The notes under the pieces were generated by a model. That model saw only the letters and a list, made by a program, of their open reading frames with translations. It had not been told where the DNA came from and did not search any database. Shown here piece after piece: positions 1 through 10,440 of a DNA stretch of 64,000 bases. Location: NCBI GenBank assembly GCA_947471745.1, contig CANJKZ010000396.1, positions 232,001 to 296,000 on the forward strand, written 5' to 3'. The stretch's first letter is position 1, and every line of letters starts with the position of its first letter. Source of the DNA: Closterium sp. Naga37s-1 (taxonomy: Eukaryota; Streptophyta; Zygnematophyceae; Desmidiales; Closteriaceae). Made by a program: the position numbers and the translations under genes.

Positions 1-2731
1 AGCCACACTCAGGCCACTGCTTTTCCTCCCACCTGCTGCAATTCTGATGCGCAGGCAAAAGGGCAGCCGTGTGAGCCGCGAGGCAGAGTACAGTCGCCGT
101 GTGCCGGCCTCAGCAGAGGCAGAGGAGAGGGCGCTGCATGCAGCACACTCACTTGTTAAAGCTCTCAAGGGGGGATCGGGGTCTGTGCGGCAAGGGGAAG
201 ACGAGGGGAAGATGGGAGAGGGACGGAGCGGGAAGGGGGAAGGGGTGGTGATGGTGAAGGCTATGGTGCGATCTCTCGTGCATGGGTGCTTCTGGCTGGT
301 AAGTGTTGTTGGCCTAGTGGATTTTGTTAAAGTCGTCTAGCAGGTTAGTGGGGTTTGAAGGCACGGCAAGGGCTGGCGATGGTGAAGGCGATGGTGCTGG
401 TGGTGAGTCATGGGTCCCCATGGAGAGGTGGCTTGGGAGGAAGCCGCCCATTGACATGCTGCGTGTGTTTGGCTGCATGGCTGTGGCCCATATCCCCAAG
501 GCACATCGCAACAAGTTGGGTGCAACGGCTGTGTGGTGTGTGCATTTGGGGTTGGCAGCAGAAAGCAAGGGGTGGCTGCTGTGGGAGCCGAGCAAAGGAG
601 TGGTGTTTGACAGCAGAGATGTCAAATTCATGGAGGACATCACCTATGGGAGCTGGTCCAAGCAGCCGAAGGAGAAACTCATGCAGCAGCTGGAGCAAAC
701 AACGATGGGGTTTGATGCGGAGGAGTGGGTAGAAGCGGAAGGTGTAGCGGCACCTGAAGAGGAGGGTGCAGCAGAGCTTCCTGTGGTCAAGGACGTGGAG
801 CCAAAGGCTGTACCTGAAGAACCTCACCCCATAACACGTGTGCTTCCTCCCACCCTTCCCTAAAGAAGGACCCAAACCAAATTCCCTCCCACAGGCCGTG
901 GTCTTTTACCCATGATTGAAAGGCAGATGCGAGCAGCCGCATTGAAGCTAAGAGACTACAAAGGAGCAAGGGGAGAGCAGCAGCAACCCGATGCATTACT
1001 GGTGCTTCAAAGCAGCTATGACTCCGATGAGGAAGCGGAAGATGAAGTCTACTGCTTCATGGTACCTGCACCAACTCAGCCACTGACTATGGAAGAAGCC
1101 CTTAACGGACCAGACCGGGACAAGTGGCTAGCATTAAGAGATGCTGAATATAACAGCCAAATGGAGAATGGGACATGGGAGCTGGTGCCATTACCGGAGG
1201 GGAAGAAAGCCATAAGCTGTGGCTGGATTCCAAGGATTAAAACTGACAACAAAGGAGCCGTGTCAGTTTACAAAGAGCAGGCTGGTGGCAAGGGGTTATC
1301 AACAGAAAGAAAGGGAGGACTTCAAGGAGACCTTTGCTGCAACTGCTAAGTCACCAACATTGTGTGTTCTCCTCGCCGGTGCAGCTGTGTGTGGGTGGGT
1401 GATAGTGCAAATGGACATCACCACAGCCTTCCTCTATGGGCTGATCGATGTGGAGGTGTTCATGTCGCAGCCGCCAGGTTATGAGGATGGCGCCGGGCGT
1501 GTGTGCAAGCTGAAGAAGGCCATCTATGGCCTCAAACAAGCACCACGCTGCTGGTACAAGAAGCTGTCTTCGGTTTTGGAGGAGATATGGTTCAGGGCGA
1601 GTGCATGTGATGAGGGCCTTTTCCTCATGGGGGAGAAGGAGAGCCTAGTTATGTTCCTGGTGTACGTGGACGACATCCTCTTGTTCGAGAGCAGCAAGCA
1701 GGAGGTGATGAAGGTGCAGCAGAAACTGATGCAAAACTTCAAGTGTAAGACCCTGGGGGAGGCGAACTACTACTTGGGAATGCATATTGAGAGGGATGTT
1801 AGCAATGGATGGGTGAAGCTGCACCGGGAGAAGTACATCAATGACATGGGGAGCAAGTATGAGATAGAGGTCGGAAGGAAGATCACCACACCTCTTCCAT
1901 CCGGATTTAAACTCATCAAAGCTGGTGAGAATGAAGGAGTGGATCAGCGGGAGCAGGCTCGTTTTCAGTCCATGGTGGGGAGCTTGCTCTATGCAGCAAT
2001 GCATACCAGGCCGGACGTCTCCTTTGCTGTGGGGCAACTGGCCAGGGTGGTGCAAAATCCCACCGAGGAGCAGGTGGATGCAGCAGACCGTATCATCCAG
2101 TATCTGAACTCCTACCCCACCGTTGGAGTTCAATACTCAGCCGTGGCTCAGATGAAGCAGAAGGGAGCAGAGGTTCTCAAGGAGAAGGGGGAGCAACTTG
2201 GGGAGAGAGAGTTATTCCTCACGGGGTTTGCTGATGCAACTTGGGCTTCGGAAAAGGAGGACATGTCTTCAGTGGGAGGATATGTGTGCGTGATTGGTGG
2301 TGGGCCCGTGAGCTGGAGGTGAAAGAAACAGGTGGAAACGGCGGGTTTATCAGCTGAAGCAGAGTACATGTCAATGTACCATGCAGCCAAGGAGCTGATT
2401 TGGCTGAGGAAGCTGCTGGAGGAGATAGGGCATGAGCATAAGACTGCCACACCGTTGTTTTGTGACAACTCCAATGCCATATCAATGTCCAAGAACGCAG
2501 TGCTGCATGGGCTCACGAAGCACATGCAGATCAAGTGGCATTGGCTACGCAAGGAGGTGCAGAGGGGATCCATTCAGCCCCTCTATGTGAAAACACAGCA
2601 GCAGCCAGCAGATTTTCTCACGAAGCGGCTTGCTGAAGAACCCCACTGGCGCTGTGCTAAGCTGTGCAGCATGAGCCTTAACTAGGCTCACGCAAAGGGA
2701 GTGCAAGCAGGCGACTGCTTGAGGGGGAGTT
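1..2731 (+). mobile_element. Copia element A, internal region (integrase end, RT, RNase H)
   Basis: Ty1/copia relic that runs in from the left edge of the window. Parts seen in order: the end of integrase around 410-700 (ERWLGRKPP, MLRVFGCMA), reverse transcriptase around 1200-2100 (AFLYG, YGLKQAPR, YVDDILL) and RNase H around 2220-2690 (SAEAEYMSM, HGLTKHMQIKWHW). A polypurine tract (gagggggag) precedes the LTR start at 2732. The order INT-RT-RH identifies copia. The element is broken in several places. Its sequence differs clearly from copias B, C, E and F. Positions 1-320 contain nothing I recognise. Confidence 0.88.
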
Positions 2732-2830
2732 TGTTGGGTGCAAAATATTATTTTTGCACTGCAACCAGCCGCCTGCATGATGTTATGCATTTTGTGTATG
2801 TTCTGTGTGCATTCGTTTTCGCATTTCGTT

Positions 2831-2985
2831 TCATGTGATGTTGCTGCGGGATCATGATCGGTCGTGACGGATCATGACGAGTCATGTTCGTTCATGTCGG
2901 CTCATGTCCGCTCATGTTTGTTTTCATCGACGAACATGTGCGTTCATGAATATTCTGTGTTTCATGAATGTTCTGTGTTTCATGA
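2831..2985 (+). repeat. Periodic TCATG motif array
   Basis: The pentamer TCATG occurs about ten times. Between 2872 and 2916 five copies start exactly 10 bp apart (2872, 2882, 2892, 2902, 2912), flanked by short variants such as ttcg, tcgg and tccg. Helical-turn spacing inside an LTR would suit a repeated protein-binding site, but it could also be a simple short tandem repeat. Confidence 0.6.
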
Positions 2986-3050
2986 ATGTCGGATTGTTTT
3001 CACGAGTGCTGTTGAGAGTGTCGAGTGTGTTGAGTTAGGGGCTCGATTGT

Positions 3051-3306
3051 TTGACCAGCCCCGTTGACCATTTCGCGCTGGTCAATAAAAAAAAAAAGTG
3101 CGCGAAGTCAGGACCCGCGCGTGGGGTCCTGACACGCGCGTGTGGTCGTGCAGGGCCCACGCGTGTGTCGCCACTGTTTCGATCGTGCACAGTGCGCACG
3201 ATCGATACAGGACGGAGCGACATGATCGCTCCGTCACGCGCAGGACAACGCACGATCGCGTCAGCGATCGTCTTGTCCTGCACGACCGAGAAATATCTCG
3301 GTCGTG
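3051..3306. other. Array of perfect hairpins (short inverted repeats)
   Basis: Consecutive stem-loops read directly from the sequence: 3051-3059 with 3077-3085 (9 bp); 3107-3116 with 3124-3133 (10 bp, 7-nt loop); a weaker one around 3131-3170; 3179-3188 with 3196-3205 (10 bp, 7-nt loop); 3211-3220 with 3226-3235 (10 bp, 5-nt loop); 3241-3259 with 3264-3280 (two paired blocks, 4-nt loop); 3281-3290 with 3297-3306 (10 bp, 6-nt loop). The stems differ in sequence, so this is not one repeated unit. It lies in the LTR of copia A just before N1. Confidence 0.8.
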
Positions 3307-3378
3307 ATGAGGGGCACGTGGGGCACGTGGGGCACGCGAGACTTCGCAGTTGACTAACGGAATTTTCGCGCTGACTCG

Positions 3379-3501
3379 TGTGAAAGTTTAAAAGAAGAAG
3401 AGAGTTGCACTAGCAAGAATGAGGATACAAATAGCAAACCCTAGAAGGGTTGTACTCGCTATAGAGCACCCCACTACAGGCTAGAGCATAATATTCTGAC
3501 A
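3379..3501 (-). repeat. N1 3' LTR (123 bp)
   Basis: TG...CA bounded and apparently identical to 4757-4879. Contains a CTAGGGTTT core shared with LTRs of the copia elements in this window. Confidence 0.9.
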
Positions 3502-4260
3502 CACCCCCATAGCCAAAGTGGGGTGTAATCAGCAGAGCAAGCAAAGCAGTACAAGCTCAGGGTGGATCACAATGTCACCACACATTCTGAGCACAAGTTC
3601 AAGAAGCAATAGTTTAAAGTTCACAATTATGAGCAAAGCTAGAGGCTATCGCAGAGGGCAAGTGAGGAGGAGGAGAGACTGTGGGGGAGAGAAGATGGGA
3701 GGCGACTGCTGACGCTGCAGACACACAGACGAGCTGCTGGCTCAGTGGCTACCGGAACAACGCTCCGGACTACTGGGGTAACTGGCCCCGCGGCTAAAAG
3801 TAGCGGCAGACGAGCAACGGACCCACGGGCGACTGGCGACTACCGGAGATTGTAGCCTCCGGACTGCTGCTGCTGCTGACGACAAGACTGCTGCCTCCAC
3901 TCGACCTCCCCCAAACAGTACCACCCCTCCTGACACACACCCGCTGCTACACCGCTAGCTCCACTCCCCCTTCACCCCCCCTTAGCACCACTCCAACGGC
4001 TCCAACAAGTCCACCCCCCCTCAGCGGCAGCTGCAGCACAGGGAGACGGAGGAGGAGGAGGAGCAGGGAACGGCACACAGTAGTTTCACCCCCATACCCC
4101 TCACCCCCAAACCCTAATTCAGGAGAACGGGCTGTAGGAGGGGTGGGGCGCCAGCAGAAGCACGGGGGACAGCGGGGAGGGCAGGGGCAGCGAGGAAAGG
4201 GCCGCCCACGGGCCTGGCACAGCCTCCCGAACCGCGCGCAGGCGGCCCGAGCCGCGCGCG

Positions 4261-4420
4261 GGCCTGGCGCAGCCCGTACGGGCCGCGCGCGGGCCTGGCG
4301 CAGCCCGTACGGGCCGCGCGCGGGTCTGGCGCAGCCCGTACGGGCCGCGCGCGGGTCTGGCGCAGCCCGTACGGGCCGCGCGCAGGCCTGGCGCAGCCCG
4401 TACGGGCCGCGCGCCGGCTG
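4261..4420. repeat. 31-bp minisatellite in N1 leader
   Basis: About five copies starting near 4261, 4292, 4323, 4354 and 4385. Each holds the palindrome GCCCGTACGGGC. It lies between the primer-binding site and the 3' UTR-like part of N1 and reads through all frames, which creates spurious arginine/alanine-rich ORFs on both strands. Confidence 0.9.
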
Positions 4421-4524
4421 TACGGGCCGCGCGCAGGCCACGACGGGCGACAGGGGGCGACGCGCGGGTCCCCGTCGCCCGTCGCAGCGCCTCCCGAGGG
4501 CGACGCGGCGAGTGACGGGGTAAA

Positions 4525-4670
4525 AGCCCGCCGCGCGCCTCGGGGCGCACAGCGGGCAGAGAACCGCCGCGCGCCACGGGGCGCACGGCGGGCAGAAAAC
4601 CGCCGCGCGCCTCGGGGCGCACGGCGGGAAGAAAAAACTGCCGCACGCCACGGGGCGTGCGGCACAGAAG
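4525..4670. repeat. 36-37-bp minisatellite in N1 leader
   Basis: Four imperfect copies built on cgccgcgcgcctcggggcgc followed by an a-rich spacer. This is a second, unrelated array close to the N1 primer-binding site. Confidence 0.85.
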
Positions 4671-4756
4671 GTAGTAGTGGAAGTTGCAGCGGAAGCAACG
4701 AGGTGGTGAGCCCACCCACAGGATCGATCCAAGGGGATCGACCTGCTCTGATAGCA

Positions 4757-4879
4757 TGTGAAAGTTTAAAAGAAGAAGAGAGTTGCACTAGCAAGAATGA
4801 GGATACAAATAGCAAACCCTAGAAGGGTTGTACTCGCTATAGAGCACCCCACTACAGGCTAGAGCATAATATTCTGACA
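4757..4879 (-). repeat. N1 5' LTR (123 bp)
   Basis: Direct copy of 3379-3501 with no difference found by eye. The primer-binding site follows on the minus strand at about 4756-4745. Confidence 0.9.
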
Positions 4880-4884
4880 ACTCG

Positions 4885-5390
4885 GCGAGCAAGAAAATTC
4901 GCCAGAAAGTCGCGCTGCTTTGCATCATTATTTCGACAGAGGTACAAAACGGTAAAATCCGTTTGTAACTGAAAAACGGGAATCTCACACGGGCGTTCAT
5001 GATCGCACACGAGTAAACATGAATGTTCGCGAGGAGAGACAGCAGGAGAATTTGGCAGCAGTGCAGGTTGAAGACAGTTATTCTACAGCGGCAAATCAAG
5101 CCAAATTCTAAAGCAGTTTTACAACCGTTTTTCAATGACAGCAAAGCGAAGACCTGGACGACAGTCAGACAACTGTTTTGTGTGTTTTCCTTTGTGTACC
5201 TAGGACCTCTCTTATATGTGTGCTTGTATTTGCTTTCATCAACAATGCTTTCATGATTTCAAGCTTACAATCTACTACTACGTATTGACGAGAGTAGATA
5301 CACACCGAAGTATTTCCGAAACTTTGCTCAACCAGAACACTCACTCTACAAGCTAAGCTTGGCATAACTACTCACTTGGTTCACAAGTGA
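4885..5390 (+). other. Probable continuation of the copia A LTR
   Basis: Follows the second actcg copy, so it was contiguous with 3373 before N1 inserted. Shares gttcatga and acatgaatgttcg wording with the TCATG region. A right boundary near 5270-5390 is possible but cannot be fixed without the other LTR. Confidence 0.45.
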
Positions 5391-6460
5391 TGTTAAGTGT
5401 TGCCTAGTTTATGTTTGTGGCACTGAGTTAATTGCTTCCGCATAGTACTTTGACTTAAGACATGCTTGCTTGCCTCCTTTTGTTTTCTCGTTCTTCCTTG
5501 CTTGGTTTCTTTCGTTTTTTTTTTTTTTTTGGGTTGCGAAGCAACCCTTTACGATCGATTTTGACAATTTTTTTTCCATGTTTTTTTTTATAATAAAACA
5601 CGGAAAAAAAATATTCGCAAGCTACAGTACCACCCTTCCAATAGTGCATGCATGTTTAACAGTTTTGAATAATGATAGCATTCTTTTAAACGAAATTTGT
5701 TACGAAATATATTTCTTGTAGTGGTTTTGTGCATGACTATTGTACTGTTTGTATTATATGTTGTATTGTTTGATGTTGTTGTGATAATTGCATGTAATAA
5801 ATGTTATGAATACTAGTAATGAATTACACGCCACGCATGCTTAAATGAATGTAATGATGAGGCAAGATATATAGACGTATAATACCGATACACGCATGGA
5901 AATGCTTTTGTATGCACGTGATATGATGAAATGCATCACACCACTATATCATAATGCGTGATAGTTAACGACCCAAAAACTAGGCTACCGCATCCTATGC
6001 CTAGCATGGGGGGGAAGTCAATAGCAAAGTCTTTGAATAATCGACTAGCACATGAAACAATACAATCTGTTAATTCTAAAAAAGAGGTCACTTTATCAAA
6101 TCCAGTTCGAAGTGGCAACACACGAGTCACTGAGTGCGCCAATGAACCAATGAGAAATGATAGAATGAACCCCATTTTTAAAATTTACAGACATGCATTG
6201 ATATTGCTATGAATAATTTACACACACATATACACACGCATATGCATATATACACATACATACAAACACATATACAACCACATACACAGAACCAGACGCA
6301 TTCGTACAAAGATAGTTATCACGCGACCATTAGCAATGCAGTCGACGATATGAAGTATATAAAAAACCCAAAGCAAGAGAAGTTTTGTCTAGTCAATCTC
6401 CCACCCATGTTTTCTTAATTGAAATATTTTTTGTGCCATGAAATAACCAAAACGTATCTC
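5391..6460. other. AT-rich stretch without a recognised gene
   Basis: No convincing coding sequence. Contains T and A runs around 5515-5610 and a CA/TA-rich microsatellite near 6220-6295. It may include the non-coding end of the Helentron whose RPA gene stops at 6570, but I see no clear terminal hairpin. Confidence 0.4.
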
Positions 6461-6569
6461 AATCAGCTCCACGGGTCTTGGACTTCACAACCGCTGAAAG
6501 GAAATACAAAATTTAAACGTAAGTTGAAGACGCAGCAATAAGTTCTATAATGTTGAGACTGTCAAATTA

Positions 6570-8811
6570 TTAATAAAAAATCATCAATACACGCACGTCA
6601 AACCTCCTCTTCATAGGTGTTGAAGATGGTTGTGTGCTCGACGTGTCGAAGTTGACGGGAGTCGCACTTGACTGCGAGGCGCTCGTAACATCAAGTTTGG
6701 TCTTCATGACGCGCCCTCCCTCAAGACCAAAGTGAACCTGACAAGAGAAAGGAAGGGAAAAAGGAAGAAGGGAAGCAAGAAAGGAGAGAATAAGACGGAA
6801 AGAGAGATTAGAGAAGGAAGGAAAGAGGAAACAGGAAAAACTGATAGAAGAAAAAGAGAGAACGAGGGAAGGAAGGGAAGAAAGAATGAAATCATGTTGA
6901 AAGACAGGAAGGTGTACATGAAATGAGTATGAAGATTAACTGGTCTCAATGATAAGGTTTTGAATAGCGTAGAGAATAGATATAAGTGTTGGTACATACC
7001 ATATTCGTTGTATGTGTAATACGCTTAACTATCTTGAAGAGTCAATCCACGTACCTTTACGAGCCAATGACCTTGAAGAGCGCCCAACATGTGTTGGCGC
7101 TCATCCGGAGGCAAAGAGAGAAAGGTGGACATCTGAAGATGCAGGACCACCTTGGTCAAAATGCTCGGTTGAATCACCAAGCCATGCGCTTGAGTCTTGT
7201 ATGACTCTGGGAAAACAGGAAGACATAATAGCAAAACTTATTGCGAAAAGTTTTGCATGCAAAATTGTACACAAAACATATGCATACGGTACTTACGGCT
7301 CTCTTGTACGACAAGTGAGACGGTGATGTCGTCGATCTTGGTGATCGACGAGGATCCATGCTCGTCGCATTCGTACTCGCGCGAGAGACATGATCGGAAA
7401 ACAGGCAATTGACAAATAGAGTCCCCCGAACCACCCTTGCACACTCTGCGAGAGTTGTGCAAAGGATCCTTGATTTCAGCAACGAGGGACGCTATCTTCT
7501 CCTCTTTTGTTGTCATCATGAGTGTGTCCACACTACTCATCCTGAATATGACAAACGGAAACATTACTAACAAGCGTCTTACTTATATACTATTGATATG
7601 CGCTAATATGTCTACTTACAGATGCACGAGGCCGACGTCTTGTGGTTCCTCTGTGACCTGTGCATCTGTTATCTCCAACGCTCGTCGTGGGTCAAGAATG
7701 ACAGCGCTGGAAAGCTTTGTTGTCGTAAACAATGCTGACCTAAGATAGACGTTGCTAATGTAGACTGTCACGTCTGTAGCATCACTGTGCTCGTCCAAGT
7801 ATAGCTTACAGCACTAGTGAATCCATGTGGCAGCGTCCCCCAAAGATACCAAGACGCTGCGAAGTGACGAATCGTGGATGCTAGCTGTGAGCTTAGGCAA
7901 TCCACCCGGCTTCTCGAATGACGAGACTCTGAGCCTGACAGAAATGCAAGGGATCTGGGAATGTAGAAAAGTGGAATAGGACACCATGCATATGAAACAC
8001 ATGCATTTACAATTCAATAAGGGGCGACATGCCACACGATCATCTGCAATGAGAACACCAACCAAACTTGATGAACCAGAACGAAAGAGAAGTTATGCTA
8101 AGCAGTAAGTATCAGAAAAAATTCAGTTGGAAACAAGAAAAAGAAGTGGCATTATGGTTTTGAAGACAAACACACATTTCAAGCATGAACGCATCCAATT
8201 CGTTCAAGGTAATGAATTTGTCTTACCCTGGTGTCGTCTTTCGGCCCAAAGAAACTCATGAGCGTCGGAGTGGGCACATCCCCCACGGTCAGCTGCAAGC
8301 CTCCCCTATCCTCCACCAAGTAGGAATAGCGGTGTAGCCAGAGCAACTGCAAATCAAGGCCTCCAATAACAGACCTGTACAATATCACATGTATTAATAA
8401 GACCACTTATTTGTAGACGTGCATATGCTCAAGTGTTGACCAGACCCACCAGCTAGGGTGTGCGCGCGAAGCATTGACACGGCGAACTTGATAGACTTCC
8501 CCAATGGAAATTCCCATCAAGAACTCGTTCAATGCTCGCACATCGCATCGACCGAATCCTGTGGTCTCCTGCCACAAGACCATCTCGCTGGTAGAACGCT
8601 CCACATCAAAGAGGAGAACCTTTCCCGGCGAAAATTTTCCATCGTTCTTGATGAATGTGTTCTTGGTCAAAATCACCATCGCCTTGAAATGATAATCAGA
8701 GGGCCTCTCCTCTCCAGGGGCTAACCAAGACTCCATAAACTTGAACGTAACCTCAGCAGTGGCCTGCAAGTATAACATTGTACTGGTGAATGCTAAACCA
8801 AGGCAGAACAT
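6570..8811 (-). pseudogene. RPA-like single-strand DNA-binding protein, spliced, of a Helentron
   Basis: Six exons can be laid out with GT-AG junctions and compatible phases: 8763-8450, 8374-8227, 7954-7620, 7541-7297, 7206-7055 and 6737-6570. The first exon matches an OB fold of RPA70 (GKVLLFDV, NEFLMGISIGEVYQVRRVN); exon 2 carries the linker-like GDVPTPTLMSFF; exon 3 has HDSSLRSVLVSLGDAA followed by VYISNVYLRSA and LSSAVILDPRRA, as in RPA DNA-binding domain B. The tail is Ser/Thr-rich and ends KRRFDV. Introns are short and pyrimidine-rich (one spans 6738-7054). One in-frame TAG at 7814-7816 interrupts exon 3, so I call it a pseudogene, though the exon structure is otherwise intact. The start is uncertain: an ATG at 8811 would read straight into exon 1 without an intron. 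RPA-like genes travel with many plant Helitrons. Alternative: a host RPA70 paralogue. Confidence 0.65.
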
Positions 8812-8833
8812 TTTATATGCGTTTTAGCATACG

Positions 8834-9330
8834 TTACGTTGTTGGTTCAATAATGAATTGAGAAAAACCATGCCGTTTGAAGAAATGATCATATCGCCGT
8901 TGTGGATTGGCAATCATATCGATATTGAAGTCGCCGATGAATATCATGTTATCATGCGGGGTTTTAATCATGATTGATAGGATCATATCGAAAAGGATGT
9001 GGTGGTTACAATGATTATTTGGGTTGCGATAACAGCAAGTAATCACAACGGGTTTGTCTTTGATATCGATACTAAAAGTCAAAGGCTCAACTTTGGACCT
9101 CTCTTGGTATTGTACTATTCGGATTGGAATTCGATGATACAGCACGATTCCGCCCGTTATGCAATCCACACGAAAAAACATCAAAGAACTGATATGTTTC
9201 GCTCGGTAGCGTATCGTCTGAGCTCAAATGTGTCTAAAAAAGAACCACAAAATCGAAATCACGGAGACTGTTTATATTCACATCTGTGTAATGTCCTCGG
9301 TAACTTCTTACGTTTTGAAAAAAGAATTTC
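8834..9330 (-). pseudogene. EEP-family (AP-type) endonuclease domain of the Helentron
   Basis: Directly follows the helicase on the same strand. It begins with FFFQNVRSYRGH, the usual start of the endonuclease/exonuclease/phosphatase fold, and later has VVITCCYRNPN and the catalytic GDFNID. A TAG at 9234-9236 lies where the conserved Glu-Thr of the family is expected, a frame change follows near a T run, and the product stops at PTT (TAA at 8834-8836) before the usual C-terminal Asp-His motif. A helicase joined to an EEP nuclease is the layout of Helentrons (Helitron2) and not of canonical plant Helitrons. A LINE fragment with the same fold is the alternative, but continuity with the helicase argues against it. 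Confidence 0.72.
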
Positions 9331-10103
9331 ACACACGAAGCTTGTTTTGAGATTACGTCGACCGATGTTGGATTCAAAACGAGAGGTCGCTCGCGTAAAC
9401 GACGCATTTCCGCTACAACGCGAGAATCCGTTTTTTTGCAGGATTCTGAAAAATTCGTTAAAAATAGTTGGTTGGGACTGCGAAAACGACTCAGAGCAAC
9501 GTAAGCGCCTTGAGGAAACACTTTCCTTTCAAAATGCACAACTCCACCATCAAAAGTAGCACCCTGACTTCGATGGAAACTAATTGCATTGCTCGGTCGT
9601 AACGGAAACTGCATCCGAGATATCATATCGTATCGAGAGTTCACCGAAAATGACTTCTCGATACATTGTATAGGCATCCAGGTCTGTTGGACTCCAGTCG
9701 TTTTGGAGAAAAGTGACGTAGATTTTAAACGGGTCTTACGCCCAACTTGTACTTCGTCGAATTGTACCCATATCGTCTCCACCACACGCTGCTCATTTGA
9801 AGTGAAATGAACAACTATGCCAGGAGTGCCGTTGGCAAGCCCATCCGATGTGTCCACATTACATGACATATGGACACGCAAACCGATAAATAATTCCAGG
9901 AAAGCTAACAATCCATGCGATGAAGTTGTTGCAAACCCATGTGATGTGATCGGTTTATTCTTCCTTGATTGATCCTTCCCAAACAATGCACAATCCAATG
10001 CAGGGATTGCATGTTTTTCTTCCGACGATGACGAGTACACTTCGTGATTAAATGAATCAATGGCTTTATTGGTGCAACACAAATGTTTCAACTCAATTCC
10101 TGT
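9331..10103 (-). pseudogene. Helentron PIF1-type helicase, C-terminal half
   Basis: Superfamily 1B helicase sequence: CCTNKAIDSFN near the start, NGTPGIVVHF around 9830, FHRSQGATFDG around 9580 and YVALSRFRS around 9500, the last two being the late PIF1 motifs. The reading continues from the N-terminal half at 17414-18029, from which it is separated by copia B. The 5-bp sequence cgggt is present on both sides of the insertion. Downstream it leads without a stop into the endonuclease domain. On the minus strand it precedes the RPA gene. Confidence 0.82.
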
Positions 10104-10108
10104 CGGGT

Positions 10109-10233
10109 TGAAAAACTGAACGAGAATGAATTGACTAAGGGAAAGTTGGGTACAAATGCAAACCCTAGAAAACTGTACCCTATATGTGCTACCCCACTAT
10201 AGCCTACAGTAGCTATGTCATATAAATCTGACA
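10109..10233 (-). repeat. Copia B 3' LTR (125 bp)
   Basis: Matches 17284-17408 except for two bases near the edge at 10112-10115. Carries the AAACCCTAG motif and the shared ATTTGTACCC word (minus strand). Confidence 0.93.
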
Positions 10234-10440
10234 CACCCCCATAGGCAAAGTGGGGGAGAACAAGGGGTCACAAGACCAGTCAAGCAAAGCAAAGCAAGCT
10301 CAGGGTGGATCACAAAGTCACCACACATTCCGAGCACAAGTTCAAGGCCACAAGGCCAGTTAACATGCAGGATTACATATATATATAAGGCTAGACAAGC
10401 AAGAGCAGGTGTATATATATATGCAACAGTACAAACAAGG

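Larger units (their letters stand above)
2732..3373 (+). repeat. 3' LTR of copia A, left portion
   Basis: Starts with TGTTGGG directly after the RNase H region and polypurine tract, as a 3' LTR should. It is interrupted by the non-autonomous element N1, with target duplication actcg at 3374-3378 and 4880-4884. The LTR probably continues at 4885, but its right end is not resolved because the 5' LTR lies outside the window. This portion holds the TCATG array and the hairpin array. Confidence 0.6.
3379..4879 (-). mobile_element. Non-autonomous LTR element N1 (LARD/TRIM-like)
   Basis: A 1501-bp element with two 123-bp LTRs that look identical, flanked by the 5-bp duplication actcg (3374-3378, 4880-4884). 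On the minus strand the primer-binding site beside 4757 reads tatcagagca, matching initiator-Met tRNA use, and the polypurine end beside 3501 reads ctatgggggtg. No gag or pol domain is present. About 140 bp next to the 3' LTR resemble the 3' UTR of copias B, E and F, which suggests it is mobilised by that family. The interior is largely minisatellite. It looks whole for a non-coding element and is very young. Confidence 0.88.

Noticed and set aside
4114-4815. Arginine/alanine-rich repeat proteins on both strands
   Set aside because: They are translations of the 31-bp and 36-bp minisatellites, open in several frames at once, with no other coding signal.
7001-7035. 29-nt microexon in the RPA-like gene
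   Set aside because: Exon 7055-7206 joins 6737 directly in phase; the extra piece is not needed and breaks the frame.
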